Source: Bacteroidaceae bacterium (GTDB lineage Bacteria > Bacteroidota > Bacteroidia > Bacteroidales > Bacteroidaceae). From it: 64,000 nucleotides of DNA. The notes beneath the pieces were generated by a model. The model was not told where the DNA came from, did no database searches, and was given only the letters and a program-made list of their open reading frames with translations. How positions within the stretch are numbered: position 1 is the stretch's first letter; each line of letters begins with the position of its first letter. Below, piece after piece: positions 1 through 9,238 of this stretch. The DNA lies in the NCBI GenBank assembly GCA_024398435.1, contig JAKSJD010000006.1, forward strand, positions 113,930 to 177,929, written 5' to 3'. A program made the position numbers and the translations under genes.

Positions 1-800
1 GAGGCAAGCGCCCTCACCTTGCAGCCATTCTTGTAGGTCACGATGGAGGAAGCGAAACTTATGTAAAGAATAAAGTTTTGGCATGCGAGCAATGTGGCTT
101 CACTTCAACACTCATTCGTTTTGAAGACGATGTAACCGAAGAAGAACTTCTCAACCAAGTTGAAAAGCTTAATAAAGACAATGATGTTGACGGTTTTATA
201 GTTCAACTTCCTCTTCCTCGCCACATTTCCGAGCAAAAGGTAATCGAAGCAATCGACTACAAGAAAGATGTTGATGGCTTCCACCCTATCAATGTCGGCC
301 GCATGTCAATCGGTCTTCCTTGCTACATTTCAGCAACGCCTAACGGAATTCTTCAGTTGCTCAAGTACTACAACATCGAAACAAGTGGAAAGAAGTGTGT
401 TGTTCTCGGCCGTTCAAACATTGTGGGCAAACCAATGGCACAACTGATGATGCAAAAGCGAAATCCAGGAGATGCTACCGTAACCGTATGCCACAGCCAC
501 ACCAAGAATCTAAAGGAAGAATGCCGCGAAGCCGACATTATCATCGCTGCACTTGGTCAACCTCACTTCGTAACTGCTGATATGGTGAAACCAGGAGCTG
601 TTATTATCGATGTAGGCACAACAAGAGTTCCTGATGCAAGTCGAAAGAGTGGTTTCCGTCTTTGTGGAGATGTTGACTTCGAAAATGTTGCTCCTTTGTG
701 TTCATACATAACTCCAGTTCCGGGAGGTGTAGGTCCTATGACCATTTGTTCATTGATGAAGAACACCCTCTCTGCTGGTAAAAAGGAATTCTACAAATAA
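1..800 (+). CDS. folD: Methylenetetrahydrofolate dehydrogenase/cyclohydrolase FolD, 5' end missing
   Basis: Bifunctional cytosolic enzyme of one-carbon metabolism: it oxidises 5,10-methylene-THF to methenyl-THF with NAD(P) and hydrolyses that to 10-formyl-THF. The reading frame is open from base 3 with 265 residues visible; the family is usually about 290, so roughly 25 N-terminal residues lie before the window. Visible signatures are SETYVKNK with the catalytic Tyr and Lys, [13 protein letters not shown], the nucleotide-binding [11 protein letters not shown], and the C-terminal [10 protein letters not shown]. The TTG at 78 is internal and not the start. It is followed by tRNA-His 150 bp downstream. 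Identification is firm from the motifs. Confidence 0.96.
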   Translation, partial: GKRPHLAAILVGHDGGSETYVKNKVLACEQCGFTSTLIRFEDDVTEEELLNQVEKLNKDNDVDGFIVQLPLPRHISEQKVIEAIDYKKDVDGFHPINVGRMSIGLPCYISATPNGILQLLKYYNIETSGKKCVVLGRSNIVGKPMAQLMMQKRNPGDATVTVCHSHTKNLKEECREADIIIAALGQPHFVTADMVKPGAVIIDVGTTRVPDASRKSGFRLCGDVDFENVAPLCSYITPVPGGVGPMTICSLMKNTLSAGKKEFYK

Positions 801-880
801 CCATATAACACAAGTTTGTAGCTATAAAACAGGCATAAACAAGGCTATAATGAAAAAAAACGAGGGCGAAACGAAAATAA

Positions 881-924
881 TTTGTATTTCGTAATTCGTA
901 TTTCGCAAATTTTTCTTACCTTTG
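881..924 (+). promoter_or_regulatory. tRNA-His promoter with abutting heptad array
   Basis: A Bacteroidetes -7 box TACCTTTG lies at 917-924, about 30 bp before the tRNA. It is preceded by four imperfect 7-bp units at 881-908 of the type TTCGTAA/TTCGTAT. The array occupies the place where the usual -33 TTTG would be, and no clear -33 TTTG is visible. It belongs to the heptad-array class discussed in the findings. Confidence 0.7.
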
Positions 925-953
925 CACTCGCTTTCAGAAATGGAAGCAACATG

Positions 954-1030
954 GTGGATGTAGTTCAGTTGGTTAGAGCGTCAGATTGTGGTTCTGAATG
1001 TCGTGGGTTCGAGTCCCACCCTCCACCCCA
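954..1030 (+). tRNA. tRNA-His (GTG)
   Basis: Cloverleaf read by eye: acceptor 954-960 with 1020-1026, D arm GTTC/GAGC, anticodon stem TCAGA/TCTGA with loop TTGTGGT (anticodon GTG, His), T arm GTGGG/CCCAC. The base before the acceptor (953) is G, as expected for the extra G-1 of tRNA-His, opposite discriminator C1027. CCA is encoded at 1028-1030, unlike the other tRNAs of the window whose 3' end can be seen. One acceptor position (959 with 1021) is mismatched in my pairing. Confidence 0.95.
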
Positions 1031-1062
1031 AACATCTTGCGATTCGTAAGATGTTTTTTTTA
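1031..1062 (+). terminator. Rho-independent terminator of tRNA-His
   Basis: An 8-bp stem AACATCTT/AAGATGTT (1031-1038 with 1048-1055) starts directly after the CCA end and runs into a T tract (1054-1061). Confidence 0.8.
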
Positions 1063-1190
1063 TTTCTATAATGTAATTTCTGTTTTTCCAAAAGCTTATT
1101 TTCCAGGCAAAATTGTTTGTACTATTATGCTTACAACAGGCGTTTTTACGGAAGAAAACCTCGAATATTATTGCTTCAAACTTAAAACAG

Positions 1191-1259
1191 CGTCGCCGTT
1201 TAACTAAATTACGTACGCCGTTTAACTAAATTACGTACGCTGTTTAACTAAATTGCGAC
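1191..1259 (+). repeat. Three tandem copies of a 22-bp unit bounded by an inverted hexamer
   Basis: Units at 1194-1215, 1216-1237 and 1238-1259. The first two are identical, and the third differs at one base early on and decays at its end. Each carries GTTTAACTAAATTACGTA. The array is bounded by CGTCGC (1191-1196) and its inverse complement GCGACG (1254-1259). It lies in the 445-bp gap between the tRNA-His terminator and the glycosyltransferase. I see no gene in 1063-1475; the open frames there are short and lack promoter support. Confidence 0.85.
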
Positions 1260-1452
1260 GTTGATTTAAGAATTCACCTATAGAAAACATAATATCAAGC
1301 CATATAAAACAAAGGATTCTGCTATAGTTTTCGGCGAATAGTTCGGCTTATGTCGAAGAGCGTCAATGCCTTGGTCATGCTCAAATATCATTTAAGTTCG
1401 CCTTCTTTTGAATATTTTTATTCGCTATAGATATATTTTTCGCCTACAAATA

Positions 1453-1483
1453 TTGATTATCTGCCAAATAAATTATATCTTTG
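1453..1483 (+). promoter_or_regulatory. Promoter of glycosyltransferase-addAB unit
   Basis: A -7 box TATCTTTG at 1476-1483 has a TTG at 1453-1455, a spacing close to the Bacteroidetes -33/-7 arrangement. It ends 23 bp before the ATG at 1507 and is the reason for choosing that start instead of the upstream in-frame ATG at 1408. Confidence 0.7.
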
Positions 1484-1506
1484 CAGAAAACAAACGAAAC
1501 GTAGCT

Positions 1507-2379
1507 ATGCTTTCTATCCTTATCCCAACATACAGATACGACTGCCGACAGTTGGTTGATGATTTACACGTTCAATGCGAAACTCTTGGCATTGATTATG
1601 AGATAATCGTTGCCGATGATGGTTCGGGTGATTTTGCAACTGAGAATGCCTCAATCTATCAAGACATCGACAACCTCAGCAACTGCCGTACAATCCTCAG
1701 AAAAGAGAATGTTGGAAGAAGCAGGATTCGGAATGTCCTCATGGACGAGGCAAAGGGAGAACTTCTCCTGTTTATGGATCAGGACGGCAAAGTGATCAAG
1801 GACGACTTTATCGAGCAATACATAGCAGCAGCTGTAAGCTACGATGTTGTGTGTGGAGGCATCATCCATACAGGGAAAATGCCAAGCAAGGAATATTGCC
1901 TAAGATATCTGTATGAGAAAAGAGTAGAAAAGAAGTATGCGAATACAAGGAACAATCTGCCTTTCCGTTCATTCTGTTTTTTGATTCGCAAAGAAGTTGC
2001 GGCAAATGTAAGGATGGACGAAAGATACGAAGGATATGGATATGAAGATGTGAAATACGGAATTGACCTGCGCAAAGCCGGCTATCAAGTTGGACACATC
2101 AACAATCCACTGATGAATGATGACATTGAGGAAAACCGTAAATTCGTGGAAAAGACAGAAGAAGCTTTGAGAACCCTTCATGTGTTTGAAGATGAATTGC
2201 GAGATGAAACCACAATCACTCGTACTGTATCATCACTTCGTAAATACGGATTATTGCCATTTGTGAAGCTTACCTCAAAACTAGTTTCAAAACCAATCAG
2301 AAACAACCTATGCAGCACAAAAGCATGCATAAACCTATTTAATCTATATAAACTGTTCTATTACCTAAACATCAACTAA
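1507..2379 (+). CDS. Family 2 glycosyltransferase
   Basis: A 290-residue GT-A fold glycosyltransferase that transfers a sugar from a nucleotide donor; the acceptor cannot be told. It opens with the classic MLSILIPTYR strand, then VADDGSGD for nucleotide binding, FMDQDGK at the usual DxD position, and YGYEDVKYGIDLRKAGY, the acidic pair expected of the catalytic base region. It has no N-terminal signal; the C-terminal third is basic. The in-frame ATG at 1408 would add 33 residues but lies upstream of the promoter box. Its TAA overlaps the addA ATG by one base, so the two are probably translated from one mRNA, an odd pairing functionally. Confidence 0.85.
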   Translation: MLSILIPTYRYDCRQLVDDLHVQCETLGIDYEIIVADDGSGDFATENASIYQDIDNLSNCRTILRKENVGRSRIRNVLMDEAKGELLLFMDQDGKVIKDDFIEQYIAAAVSYDVVCGGIIHTGKMPSKEYCLRYLYEKRVEKKYANTRNNLPFRSFCFLIRKEVAANVRMDERYEGYGYEDVKYGIDLRKAGYQVGHINNPLMNDDIEENRKFVEKTEEALRTLHVFEDELRDETTITRTVSSLRKYGLLPFVKLTSKLVSKPIRNNLCSTKACINLFNLYKLFYYLNIN

Positions 2380-5300
2380 TGGAAAACAAGCTAAAAGTTT
2401 ACCGAGCTTCGGCCGGAAGCGGAAAAACATTCACATTGACAGTGGAATACATAAAGCTGTTAGTGGAGAACCCCGAAAACTATAAACACATTCTGGCTGT
2501 GACATTCACAAACAAGGCCACAACCGAAATGAAAGAAAGAATCATTGGCACTCTTGCAGCAATCAAATCAAGAGATGCAAGTGCCAACAACTATATCGAT
2601 AAGATTCAGGAAAAGTTTAAGGAAGAAGGCAAAGACATAAACAATGAAGTTATCATTGAAAATGCCGACAAGGCACTGACAATGATACTTCACGACTATT
2701 CCCATTTCCGCATTGAAACTATCGACTCATTCTTCCAAAGCATTATTCGCGAACTGGCTCACGAACTGAAGTTAAATGCCAACCTCAAGGTTGACCTTAA
2801 CTTTGAAGATGCATTGGACGAAGCTGTTAAGCTCATGTTGGAAAACCTCGACGACGACCCCGAAGCAAAAGCTGTTGTTTGGTCGTATGTCAAAGAAAAC
2901 ATTGACAGAGGCAACGATTGGCACATTGAGAAAGCTGTAAAGGACTTTAGCAAGAACATATTCAACGAGAACTATCTCAGTCATGAGAAAGAAATAAAGA
3001 GCAAAGGCTTTAATTCAAAATGGTACAGCCACTACAAAAGCAACCTTTACAAAATCAAAGAAGCCGAAAATGCCAAAATATTAGATGTTGCCAAAGAATT
3101 CATTGATAAATGCAAGGAAATAGGTCTTGGCATTGACGACTTCAATGGAGGAAAGGTACGTGGCGCATATGCTTTCGTAGAAAAGATTCTATCTGGTAAG
3201 ACACCTGAAGCAAAGTCGAAAAACGAATGGCTCGAAGGAAATCTTCTGAAAAAAGGAATCGTCAGCAACGATATTTGGGATATAGTCGACATATTGAAAA
3301 GGCTTTTCGACACACAAGAAAAAGCCATACACAAGGTCAACTCTGTTGATGCAATACTGAAGCACCTCAATCAAATGATGCTTCTCAACAAGGTTGACAA
3401 GAATCTTCGACAACTAAACGACGACAACAACCGATTCCTTTTGGCAGACACTGCCCATTTGCTCAACGAACTGATTGGGCAGAGCGACATTCCATTTATC
3501 TATGAAAAGACGGGAACTCAATTCCATTATATAATGATTGATGAATTTCAGGATACCAGTTCGCTGCAATGGGCAAACTTCCTGCCACTGATTCTCAACA
3601 GTTTGAGCGATGGCAACATGTGCCTTATTGTAGGTGATGTCAAGCAAAGTATCTATAGATGGCGCAATGGAGAATGGAAGATTCTCAACAACATCAACAC
3701 ATCACCAGAACTAAAGAACCATATTGCCGAAGACCCAAAAGCAATGTGTACCAACTACAGAAGTGCAGGCGAAGTCATCAAATTCAACAATCAGGTTTTC
3801 ACAGATGCTATTGCTATTCTAAAGCAGCAATATCTCTCTAAGTGCAATTGCACGGAAGAAGAGGCCCCAATCGTCAAACAGATAGACAATGCTTACAGCA
3901 ATGTCGTCCAAAATATCACTGAGAAGAATGAAGGCCGAGGATATGTCTGTGTAGAAGAAGTCGATGGAGACGACTTGACAGCAGAAGCTCTGTCAAAGAC
4001 GAAAGATGCCATATTCAGCCTTAGAGAAAAAGGCATTAAGGATTCTGACATTGCCATATTGACACGAACAGGCAAAGAAGTACAAAGCGTTTGCCAATAT
4101 CTCACAACCGAAATACCCGATGCCAAAATTATCAGTAACGAGGCATTTATGCTTGAGTCGTCTGATGCAGTCACATTGTTGATATATGCTTTACAAACAA
4201 TTGGCAACACCGAGAATCTATTCAATTTAGCGACACTTGCCTACAAATACCAAGCAATGGTTGAAGGGAATGACATGGATATAAACCAATTCATGCCTTC
4301 CGACATTGATTCCATACTGAAATATCTTCCACAATCGTTTGGCAACAGATTAGGAGAATTATCGGCCATGCCATTGAATGAACTTTGTGAAGAACTTTAC
4401 AACATATTGAATCTAAGCAGAATAGAGAATCAAGATGCATATCTACTCTACTTCTTCGATGAATTAGCCAATTACTCCAAAGACCAAACTGCTAATGTCG
4501 GAGATTTCGTAAATTATTGGTATGAGAAGTTGCATGAAGCTACAATTCCAAACGGCAGCAGCGAAGGAATAAAGGTAATGACGATTCATAAATCCAAAGG
4601 ATTGGAATTCCATTCCGTCATCATTCCTTTCTGCACCTGGAACATGGATGGAAAGAACGGTTTCATCTGGTGTTCGCTTGATGATAAAGAGGAACCATAC
4701 AAAGGTCTTACATTTACTGCAATATCATATCAAAAGGACATTCAAAACTCAGCATTCAGGCAAGAGTATGAGGAAGAATTGTTGATGAACTATGTTGACA
4801 ACTTCAATATAATGTACGTTGCTTTTACCCGCGCCAAGGAGAATCTGTTTGTCTTCACCAGCAAGCAAAGCGGATTCACTTGCTATGATATACTGAAAGG
4901 AACGTCTCTGACGGAAGACAATGCAACTAAGTATGAAGCAGGAGAACTTGTCGGAAGAAATGAAATTGAAGACAATGATAAGCGCCAGACGAATGCCTCA
5001 CAAAAAGACATAAACATCAAGTTTGGCAGCAATCATCTCATGGCTTCATTCATGCAATCAAACAAATCCAAAGAGTTTGTTATTGATGAAGACGAGGACC
5101 TTGAAGACAAACGCGATTTGTACATCAAGGAAGGTCTTCTAGTACACAAGATATTGGAAAATGTTCACGGCATCAATGATATTGACAAGTCTATCCGCCA
5201 AATGGAATGCGAGGGAAACTTCATCAATGCAAGTTATAGGGATGAAGTGAAATCGCTCATATTGAATGCATTCAATGACGAACGCATAAAGGATTGGTTC

Positions 5301-5564
5301 GATGTAAAATGGACAGTCATCAACGAATGCAATATTATATACAAAGACAATGACGGCATCATACGAGAGAAACGACCTGACCGTGTAATCACGGATGGCC
5401 ACACCACTCTCGTAATAGATTACAAAACGGGAAAGCCAAACACAATAGCCCATCAGCAACAAATCCGACGCTACATGGAATTGCTTTCAGAAATGGGTTA
5501 CACTAATGTTAAAGGCTATTTGTGGTATATGAGAAGAAACGATATTGAAGAAGTAAAACTATAG
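2379..5564 (+). CDS. addA: UvrD/AddA-type helicase with C-terminal RecB-like nuclease domain
   Basis: A 1061-residue subunit of an AddAB/RecBCD-type double-strand-break resection enzyme. Superfamily 1 helicase motifs appear in order: Walker A ASAGSGKT (10-17), motif Ia FTNKATTEM (about 48), motif II IMIDEFQDTS (about 386), motif III VGDVKQSIYRWR (about 420), motif V VMTIHKSKGLEF (about 733) and motif VI YVAFTRAKENL (about 812). The C-terminus has LVHKILENVH and VIDYKTGKPN (about 1012), the PD-(D/E)XK nuclease core, followed by a conserved QxxxY-like QIRRYMELL. The addB-like gene follows after 4 bp. AddAB has been described in Bacteroides; membership here is by motif and pairing. Confidence 0.9.
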   Translation: MENKLKVYRASAGSGKTFTLTVEYIKLLVENPENYKHILAVTFTNKATTEMKERIIGTLAAIKSRDASANNYIDKIQEKFKEEGKDINNEVIIENADKALTMILHDYSHFRIETIDSFFQSIIRELAHELKLNANLKVDLNFEDALDEAVKLMLENLDDDPEAKAVVWSYVKENIDRGNDWHIEKAVKDFSKNIFNENYLSHEKEIKSKGFNSKWYSHYKSNLYKIKEAENAKILDVAKEFIDKCKEIGLGIDDFNGGKVRGAYAFVEKILSGKTPEAKSKNEWLEGNLLKKGIVSNDIWDIVDILKRLFDTQEKAIHKVNSVDAILKHLNQMMLLNKVDKNLRQLNDDNNRFLLADTAHLLNELIGQSDIPFIYEKTGTQFHYIMIDEFQDTSSLQWANFLPLILNSLSDGNMCLIVGDVKQSIYRWRNGEWKILNNINTSPELKNHIAEDPKAMCTNYRSAGEVIKFNNQVFTDAIAILKQQYLSKCNCTEEEAPIVKQIDNAYSNVVQNITEKNEGRGYVCVEEVDGDDLTAEALSKTKDAIFSLREKGIKDSDIAILTRTGKEVQSVCQYLTTEIPDAKIISNEAFMLESSDAVTLLIYALQTIGNTENLFNLATLAYKYQAMVEGNDMDINQFMPSDIDSILKYLPQSFGNRLGELSAMPLNELCEELYNILNLSRIENQDAYLLYFFDELANYSKDQTANVGDFVNYWYEKLHEATIPNGSSEGIKVMTIHKSKGLEFHSVIIPFCTWNMDGKNGFIWCSLDDKEEPYKGLTFTAISYQKDIQNSAFRQEYEEELLMNYVDNFNIMYVAFTRAKENLFVFTSKQSGFTCYDILKGTSLTEDNATKYEAGELVGRNEIEDNDKRQTNASQKDINIKFGSNHLMASFMQSNKSKEFVIDEDEDLEDKRDLYIKEGLLVHKILENVHGINDIDKSIRQMECEGNFINASYRDEVKSLILNAFNDERIKDWFDVKWTVINECNIIYKDNDGIIREKRPDRVITDGHTTLVIDYKTGKPNTIAHQQQIRRYMELLSEMGYTNVKGYLWYMRRNDIEEVKL

Positions 5565-5568
5565 GCAC

Positions 5569-8532
5569 ATGAAGACATTCCTTAATATAGTTGCAGACGA
5601 TCTGCAAAAAAGATATGACAACATGAAGGATGTGACCATCATCTTTCCAAACAAGCGTGCAAGTATTTTCTTCGACCAATATCTCTTTGCAGCAAACAAC
5701 AAACCCATGTGGGCCCCTCGCTATACAACTATAAGCGAGATATTTCATTCATTGTCAGAACTGGCCACTGCCGACCCTATATTACTCATCTGTCATCTTT
5801 ATGATGCTTATGTAGAAAGCATGTCGAAAAACTCTTCTAAAGAAGAAATCTATAAGTTCGACAGTTTCTATTCTTGGGGAGAAGTGATGCTCAACGACTT
5901 TGAAGATATTGACAACAATATGGCAGATGCTAAAAGTCTTTTCTTCAATGTTCGCGATCTCGAGGCACTGTCAAGCTATGACTACATCACAGACGAACAA
6001 AAACAAGCAATTGCCCAGTGTTTTAATAGTTTCGACATAAACAACACAAGCGAACTGCATAAGCGTTTCCTCGTAATGTGGAATTGCATGCTCGACATCT
6101 ACACTTCTTTTCAAGAGTCATTGAAAAAGGATGGATTTGCATACGAAGGAATGCTCAAAAGGCAAGTCGTTGAAAACATAGACAACATTGACATTCCGGA
6201 ATCAAAATACGTTATCGTTGGATTCAACGTATTGAACAATACAGAAAAAGCATTGTTCTCTGAGATAAAGAAGAGATATCCTGATACACTTTTCTATTGG
6301 GATTATGACGAAACATATCTGAAAGATTCAACATTTGAGGCAGGACGGTTTATAAGTGAAAACATAAAGTTATTTGGTAATGCCTTAAACGGCATATCGT
6401 CAAGTACAGACATATTCCAAAACCTCAATAAGAATAAAAGCATCAGATTCATCAATGCTTCTACAGACAATGCTCAATGCAGATATGTGAACAATTGGAT
6501 AAAAGAGAATGTTACGAAAGATTCTCCCCTGAACGAATCTGCAGTTGTATTGTGTGATGAACGTCTTCTTCAGCCAGTACTTCATTCCATTCCAGAAAAG
6601 ATTGATGACGACAAACCTACATTGCTCAACATAACAATGGGTTATCCTCTTCAGGAAACTCCTGTGGCGAGCTTTGTTCTTTCCCTATTCGACCTTCAGT
6701 TTAAGGGATGGAGAAAAGATGCTGTCAGATATCTATATGCAGAAAAGATATTACGTCATCCTTTCACCCAAATGATAGCAAAGGACGAAGCAGTAGCATT
6801 GCTTAATAAGTTCAAGAAGAACAACATTGTTTATCCTAAATCAGAGGAATTCTCTATCTGTCCTTTCCTCAAGAATGTGTTCTCGTATTGTTATGCCCCA
6901 CTTGACGTACTTCATCATATTGCAGATATTCTAAAGGATATCTCGAAGGTCATGAGCAAGAATGATGACAATATGTCGACACTTGCTGTTGAATCAATCT
7001 TCACCACATGGCAGATGATAAACCGACTGGCATGTTTGGTAGAATCTGGTAAGTTGAGATTTGAAAAGCCCGATATGATTACCCGATTGCTTCGCCAGAT
7101 AATTTCCGGAGGCAGCATTGCTTTCCATGGCGAACCGGCTATAGGTATTCAGATAATGGGATTGCTTGAAACCCGAAACCTCGACTTCGACAATATTCTG
7201 ATGCTTTCGGTAAATGAAGGGATGTTACCAAAGAGTAGCCACAACAGTTCGTTCATTCCCTACTCGCTTCGTGCACATTATGGAATGACTACCATTGAGA
7301 AGCAAACAAGCCTATATGCATATTACTTCTATCGTGCAATTCAAAGAGCGCACAATATTACGCTTGTATATAATTCCACTACAGAAGGATTGAGCAAGGG
7401 AGAGATGAGCCGATTCATGATGCAACTTAAATTGGAACACGACAAACTGCTGTCGCCCGATTCTCATATAGAGGAATATGCACTCACATCAGAAAGCCAA
7501 ACTCCAACAACTCCTAAACAATTCAAGATAGACAAGACGGCTGAAGCTATTGAAAAGATAAAGGGTCGACGCATTTTGTCTCCAAGCATGCTCAACACTT
7601 ATATCGACTGCCAACTCAAATTCTATCTTCAATATGTTTGTGGTTTCCGCGAAGAAGATGAAGTGACTGAAGAAATCGAGAGCAGCACATTTGGAAGTAT
7701 CTTCCATCAAAGTATGCAGAATCTCTATCAGCCATTCGAAGGTAAAGGCGATATACAGGCAGAAGACATCAGACGAATCAAATCAGATAAGGTTAAGATT
7801 GAAACTGAAGTCAGGAAGGCATTCAATGAAATTCTCTTCAAAAAGCAAGGAGACGACATCAACACTTACAAGCCTACACTCAATGGAGAGCAGATGCTCA
7901 ACATGACGACGATAATCGAATACGTCAACAAGCAATTGGATATAGACACAAACCTATGTCCGATGAGCATCATTGGTTTGGAGAAAGAGAAACTCTTTAA
8001 GTTGGAATACGCCGATGGCCAATTTGTGACCTTAGGCGGCATAATCGACCGAGAGGACATTGTCAGCAAAAGGGACGAGAACAATAACATTGTAAAACGC
8101 ATTCACAGAATCGTTGACTATAAGACTTCCACAAAACCCGAAACGGCAAGTAATGTTGGAGGTCTATTTGAACACAAGGCAAAGCGAGCATATCACTTCC
8201 TTCAGGCTTTGTATTATTGCGAGGTTGTGACCCAACTGGCAGAAACGGAAGAACTTCCAACTGCAGAAAGAGCCATCTCTCCTGCATTAGTTTATATCAA
8301 GAGTAAGGAAGCTGCCGAATCTGCTTCAATCAAGATAGGTAAGGAGTATATTGAAGATTACGAATCGCAATGCCGAGATGAATATCAGGCTCAACTAATT
8401 TCATTGATTAGGGAAATACTGAATCCAGACGTTCCTTTCATTCAACCTGATGTTGACGACAACAGTTCATGCCGCTTCTGTCCGTTCAAGACATTGTGCA
8501 GCAAGGATACTGTTAAGTTTGATTTTAATTGA
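5569..8532 (+). CDS. addB: AddB-like PD-(D/E)XK nuclease family protein
   Basis: A 987-residue partner of the preceding helicase-nuclease. The N-terminus (VTIIFPNKRASIFF) resembles the inactivated helicase start of AddB and lacks a canonical Walker A. The C-terminal third has LSPSMLNTYIDCQLKFYLQY (Cys near 680), HRIVDYKTST as nuclease core, and CRFCPFKTLC near the end. The separated cysteine plus terminal cysteine cluster is the Fe-S arrangement known in AddB nuclease domains. The gene begins 4 bp after addA. Function (end resection, recombination) is inferred from the family. Confidence 0.85.
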   Translation: MKTFLNIVADDLQKRYDNMKDVTIIFPNKRASIFFDQYLFAANNKPMWAPRYTTISEIFHSLSELATADPILLICHLYDAYVESMSKNSSKEEIYKFDSFYSWGEVMLNDFEDIDNNMADAKSLFFNVRDLEALSSYDYITDEQKQAIAQCFNSFDINNTSELHKRFLVMWNCMLDIYTSFQESLKKDGFAYEGMLKRQVVENIDNIDIPESKYVIVGFNVLNNTEKALFSEIKKRYPDTLFYWDYDETYLKDSTFEAGRFISENIKLFGNALNGISSSTDIFQNLNKNKSIRFINASTDNAQCRYVNNWIKENVTKDSPLNESAVVLCDERLLQPVLHSIPEKIDDDKPTLLNITMGYPLQETPVASFVLSLFDLQFKGWRKDAVRYLYAEKILRHPFTQMIAKDEAVALLNKFKKNNIVYPKSEEFSICPFLKNVFSYCYAPLDVLHHIADILKDISKVMSKNDDNMSTLAVESIFTTWQMINRLACLVESGKLRFEKPDMITRLLRQIISGGSIAFHGEPAIGIQIMGLLETRNLDFDNILMLSVNEGMLPKSSHNSSFIPYSLRAHYGMTTIEKQTSLYAYYFYRAIQRAHNITLVYNSTTEGLSKGEMSRFMMQLKLEHDKLLSPDSHIEEYALTSESQTPTTPKQFKIDKTAEAIEKIKGRRILSPSMLNTYIDCQLKFYLQYVCGFREEDEVTEEIESSTFGSIFHQSMQNLYQPFEGKGDIQAEDIRRIKSDKVKIETEVRKAFNEILFKKQGDDINTYKPTLNGEQMLNMTTIIEYVNKQLDIDTNLCPMSIIGLEKEKLFKLEYADGQFVTLGGIIDREDIVSKRDENNNIVKRIHRIVDYKTSTKPETASNVGGLFEHKAKRAYHFLQALYYCEVVTQLAETEELPTAERAISPALVYIKSKEAAESASIKIGKEYIEDYESQCRDEYQAQLISLIREILNPDVPFIQPDVDDNSSCRFCPFKTLCSKDTVKFDFN

Positions 8533-8565
8533 CGTATAGGAAATCTGCTATTGACATCGTCGAAT

Positions 8566-8799
8566 TTAAATTTCCTCCTCTTCCATATCATCCACCAACT
8601 GATGGAAGTTGCTATCCGACATTATTATCAACTTTATAAGGTCTATAACAGCAAGCACTACACCAACAATGCCACATGTAACGACTGATACCGCAAGGTA
8701 TATCCAGCCCTTCTTCATGTTGCCAATATAAAACTGATGGGCGCCAAAGCAACCAATAAAGAAACACAGGATAATTGCAGTCAATCTACTTTTCGTCAT
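8566..8799 (-). CDS. TM2 domain membrane protein
   Basis: A 77-residue protein with two transmembrane segments separated by a short polar turn. It has the TM2-domain signature AIILCFFIGCFGAHQFYIGN followed by KKGWIYLAVSVVTCGIVGVV, and an acidic tail (DDMEEEEI). The molecular role of these small inner-membrane proteins is unknown. It is read from the left arm of the 100-bp divergent promoter cassette at 8850-8949. Confidence 0.85.
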   Translation of the reverse strand: MTKSRLTAIILCFFIGCFGAHQFYIGNMKKGWIYLAVSVVTCGIVGVVLAVIDLIKLIIMSDSNFHQLVDDMEEEEI

Positions 8800-8849
8800 A
8801 CTTCTAGATATTACGTGTGGCTAATGAATGATTTAATATTATTGTGTCG

Positions 8850-8949
8850 CAAAGATACAAAATAATGTAGAATTGAGAATGGAGAATTAATAATTATTAA
8901 AATAATCCTGCATCCCGCATCCTGCATCCTGCATTTTTTTGTAACTTTG
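8850..8949. promoter_or_regulatory. 100-bp divergent promoter cassette, copy 1
   Basis: CAAAGATA (8850-8857) is a minus-strand TATCTTTG box for the TM2 gene, and TAACTTTG (8942-8949) is the plus-strand box for the gene at 8975. Exactly 84 bp lie between. The right arm has four exact-length heptads at 8907-8934 (CCTGCAT/CCCGCAT) followed by a T run. The left arm, read on the minus strand, has ATTCTCC-type heptads ending ATTATTT-TG before the box. Reverse-complemented, the whole spacer matches copy 2 at 13580-13663 closely. Confidence 0.75.
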
Positions 8950-8974
8950 CCTCAAATTTGAGTGAACAAAAAAG

Positions 8975-9238
8975 ATGAACATATTCAAGACTGACAATGC
9001 CATTATTGCATTTCTTATCAATTTCTTTCTTTTGGAATGTATTGGTAAGATTATCTTTCTTGTGTTCATCTGGACATGCAGATTCTTCGGTATGCCCGGT
9101 CCGTACATCTACTATTCCGAACATCCAATCATCAATCCCATTATATTTACCATACTGCTTATTGTGGCAGTTGTGGTGAGTATTGTACAGATATTGAAAA
9201 AGAAAAAGTCAATCCAAAATGCCGAAAACAATGAGTAA
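8975..9238 (+). CDS. Small two-helix membrane protein of unknown function
   Basis: 87 residues. Hydrophobic segments at about 9-35 (AFLINFFLLECIGKIIFLVF) and about 56-74 (IIFTILLIVAVVVSIVQIL) flank a periplasmic-looking loop with PGPYIYYSEHP; the C-terminus is basic then acidic (KKKKSIQNAENNE). I do not recognise a family. A -7 box at 8942 supports the ATG at 8975. It overlaps the start of the next gene by 20 bp, or 8 bp if that gene starts at 9231, which suggests translational coupling. Confidence 0.7.
   Translation: MNIFKTDNAIIAFLINFFLLECIGKIIFLVFIWTCRFFGMPGPYIYYSEHPIINPIIFTILLIVAVVVSIVQILKKKKSIQNAENNE

Noticed and set aside
1191-1259. Possible CRISPR array
   Set aside because: Units are directly adjacent with no unique spacers, and only three copies; a plain tandem repeat.
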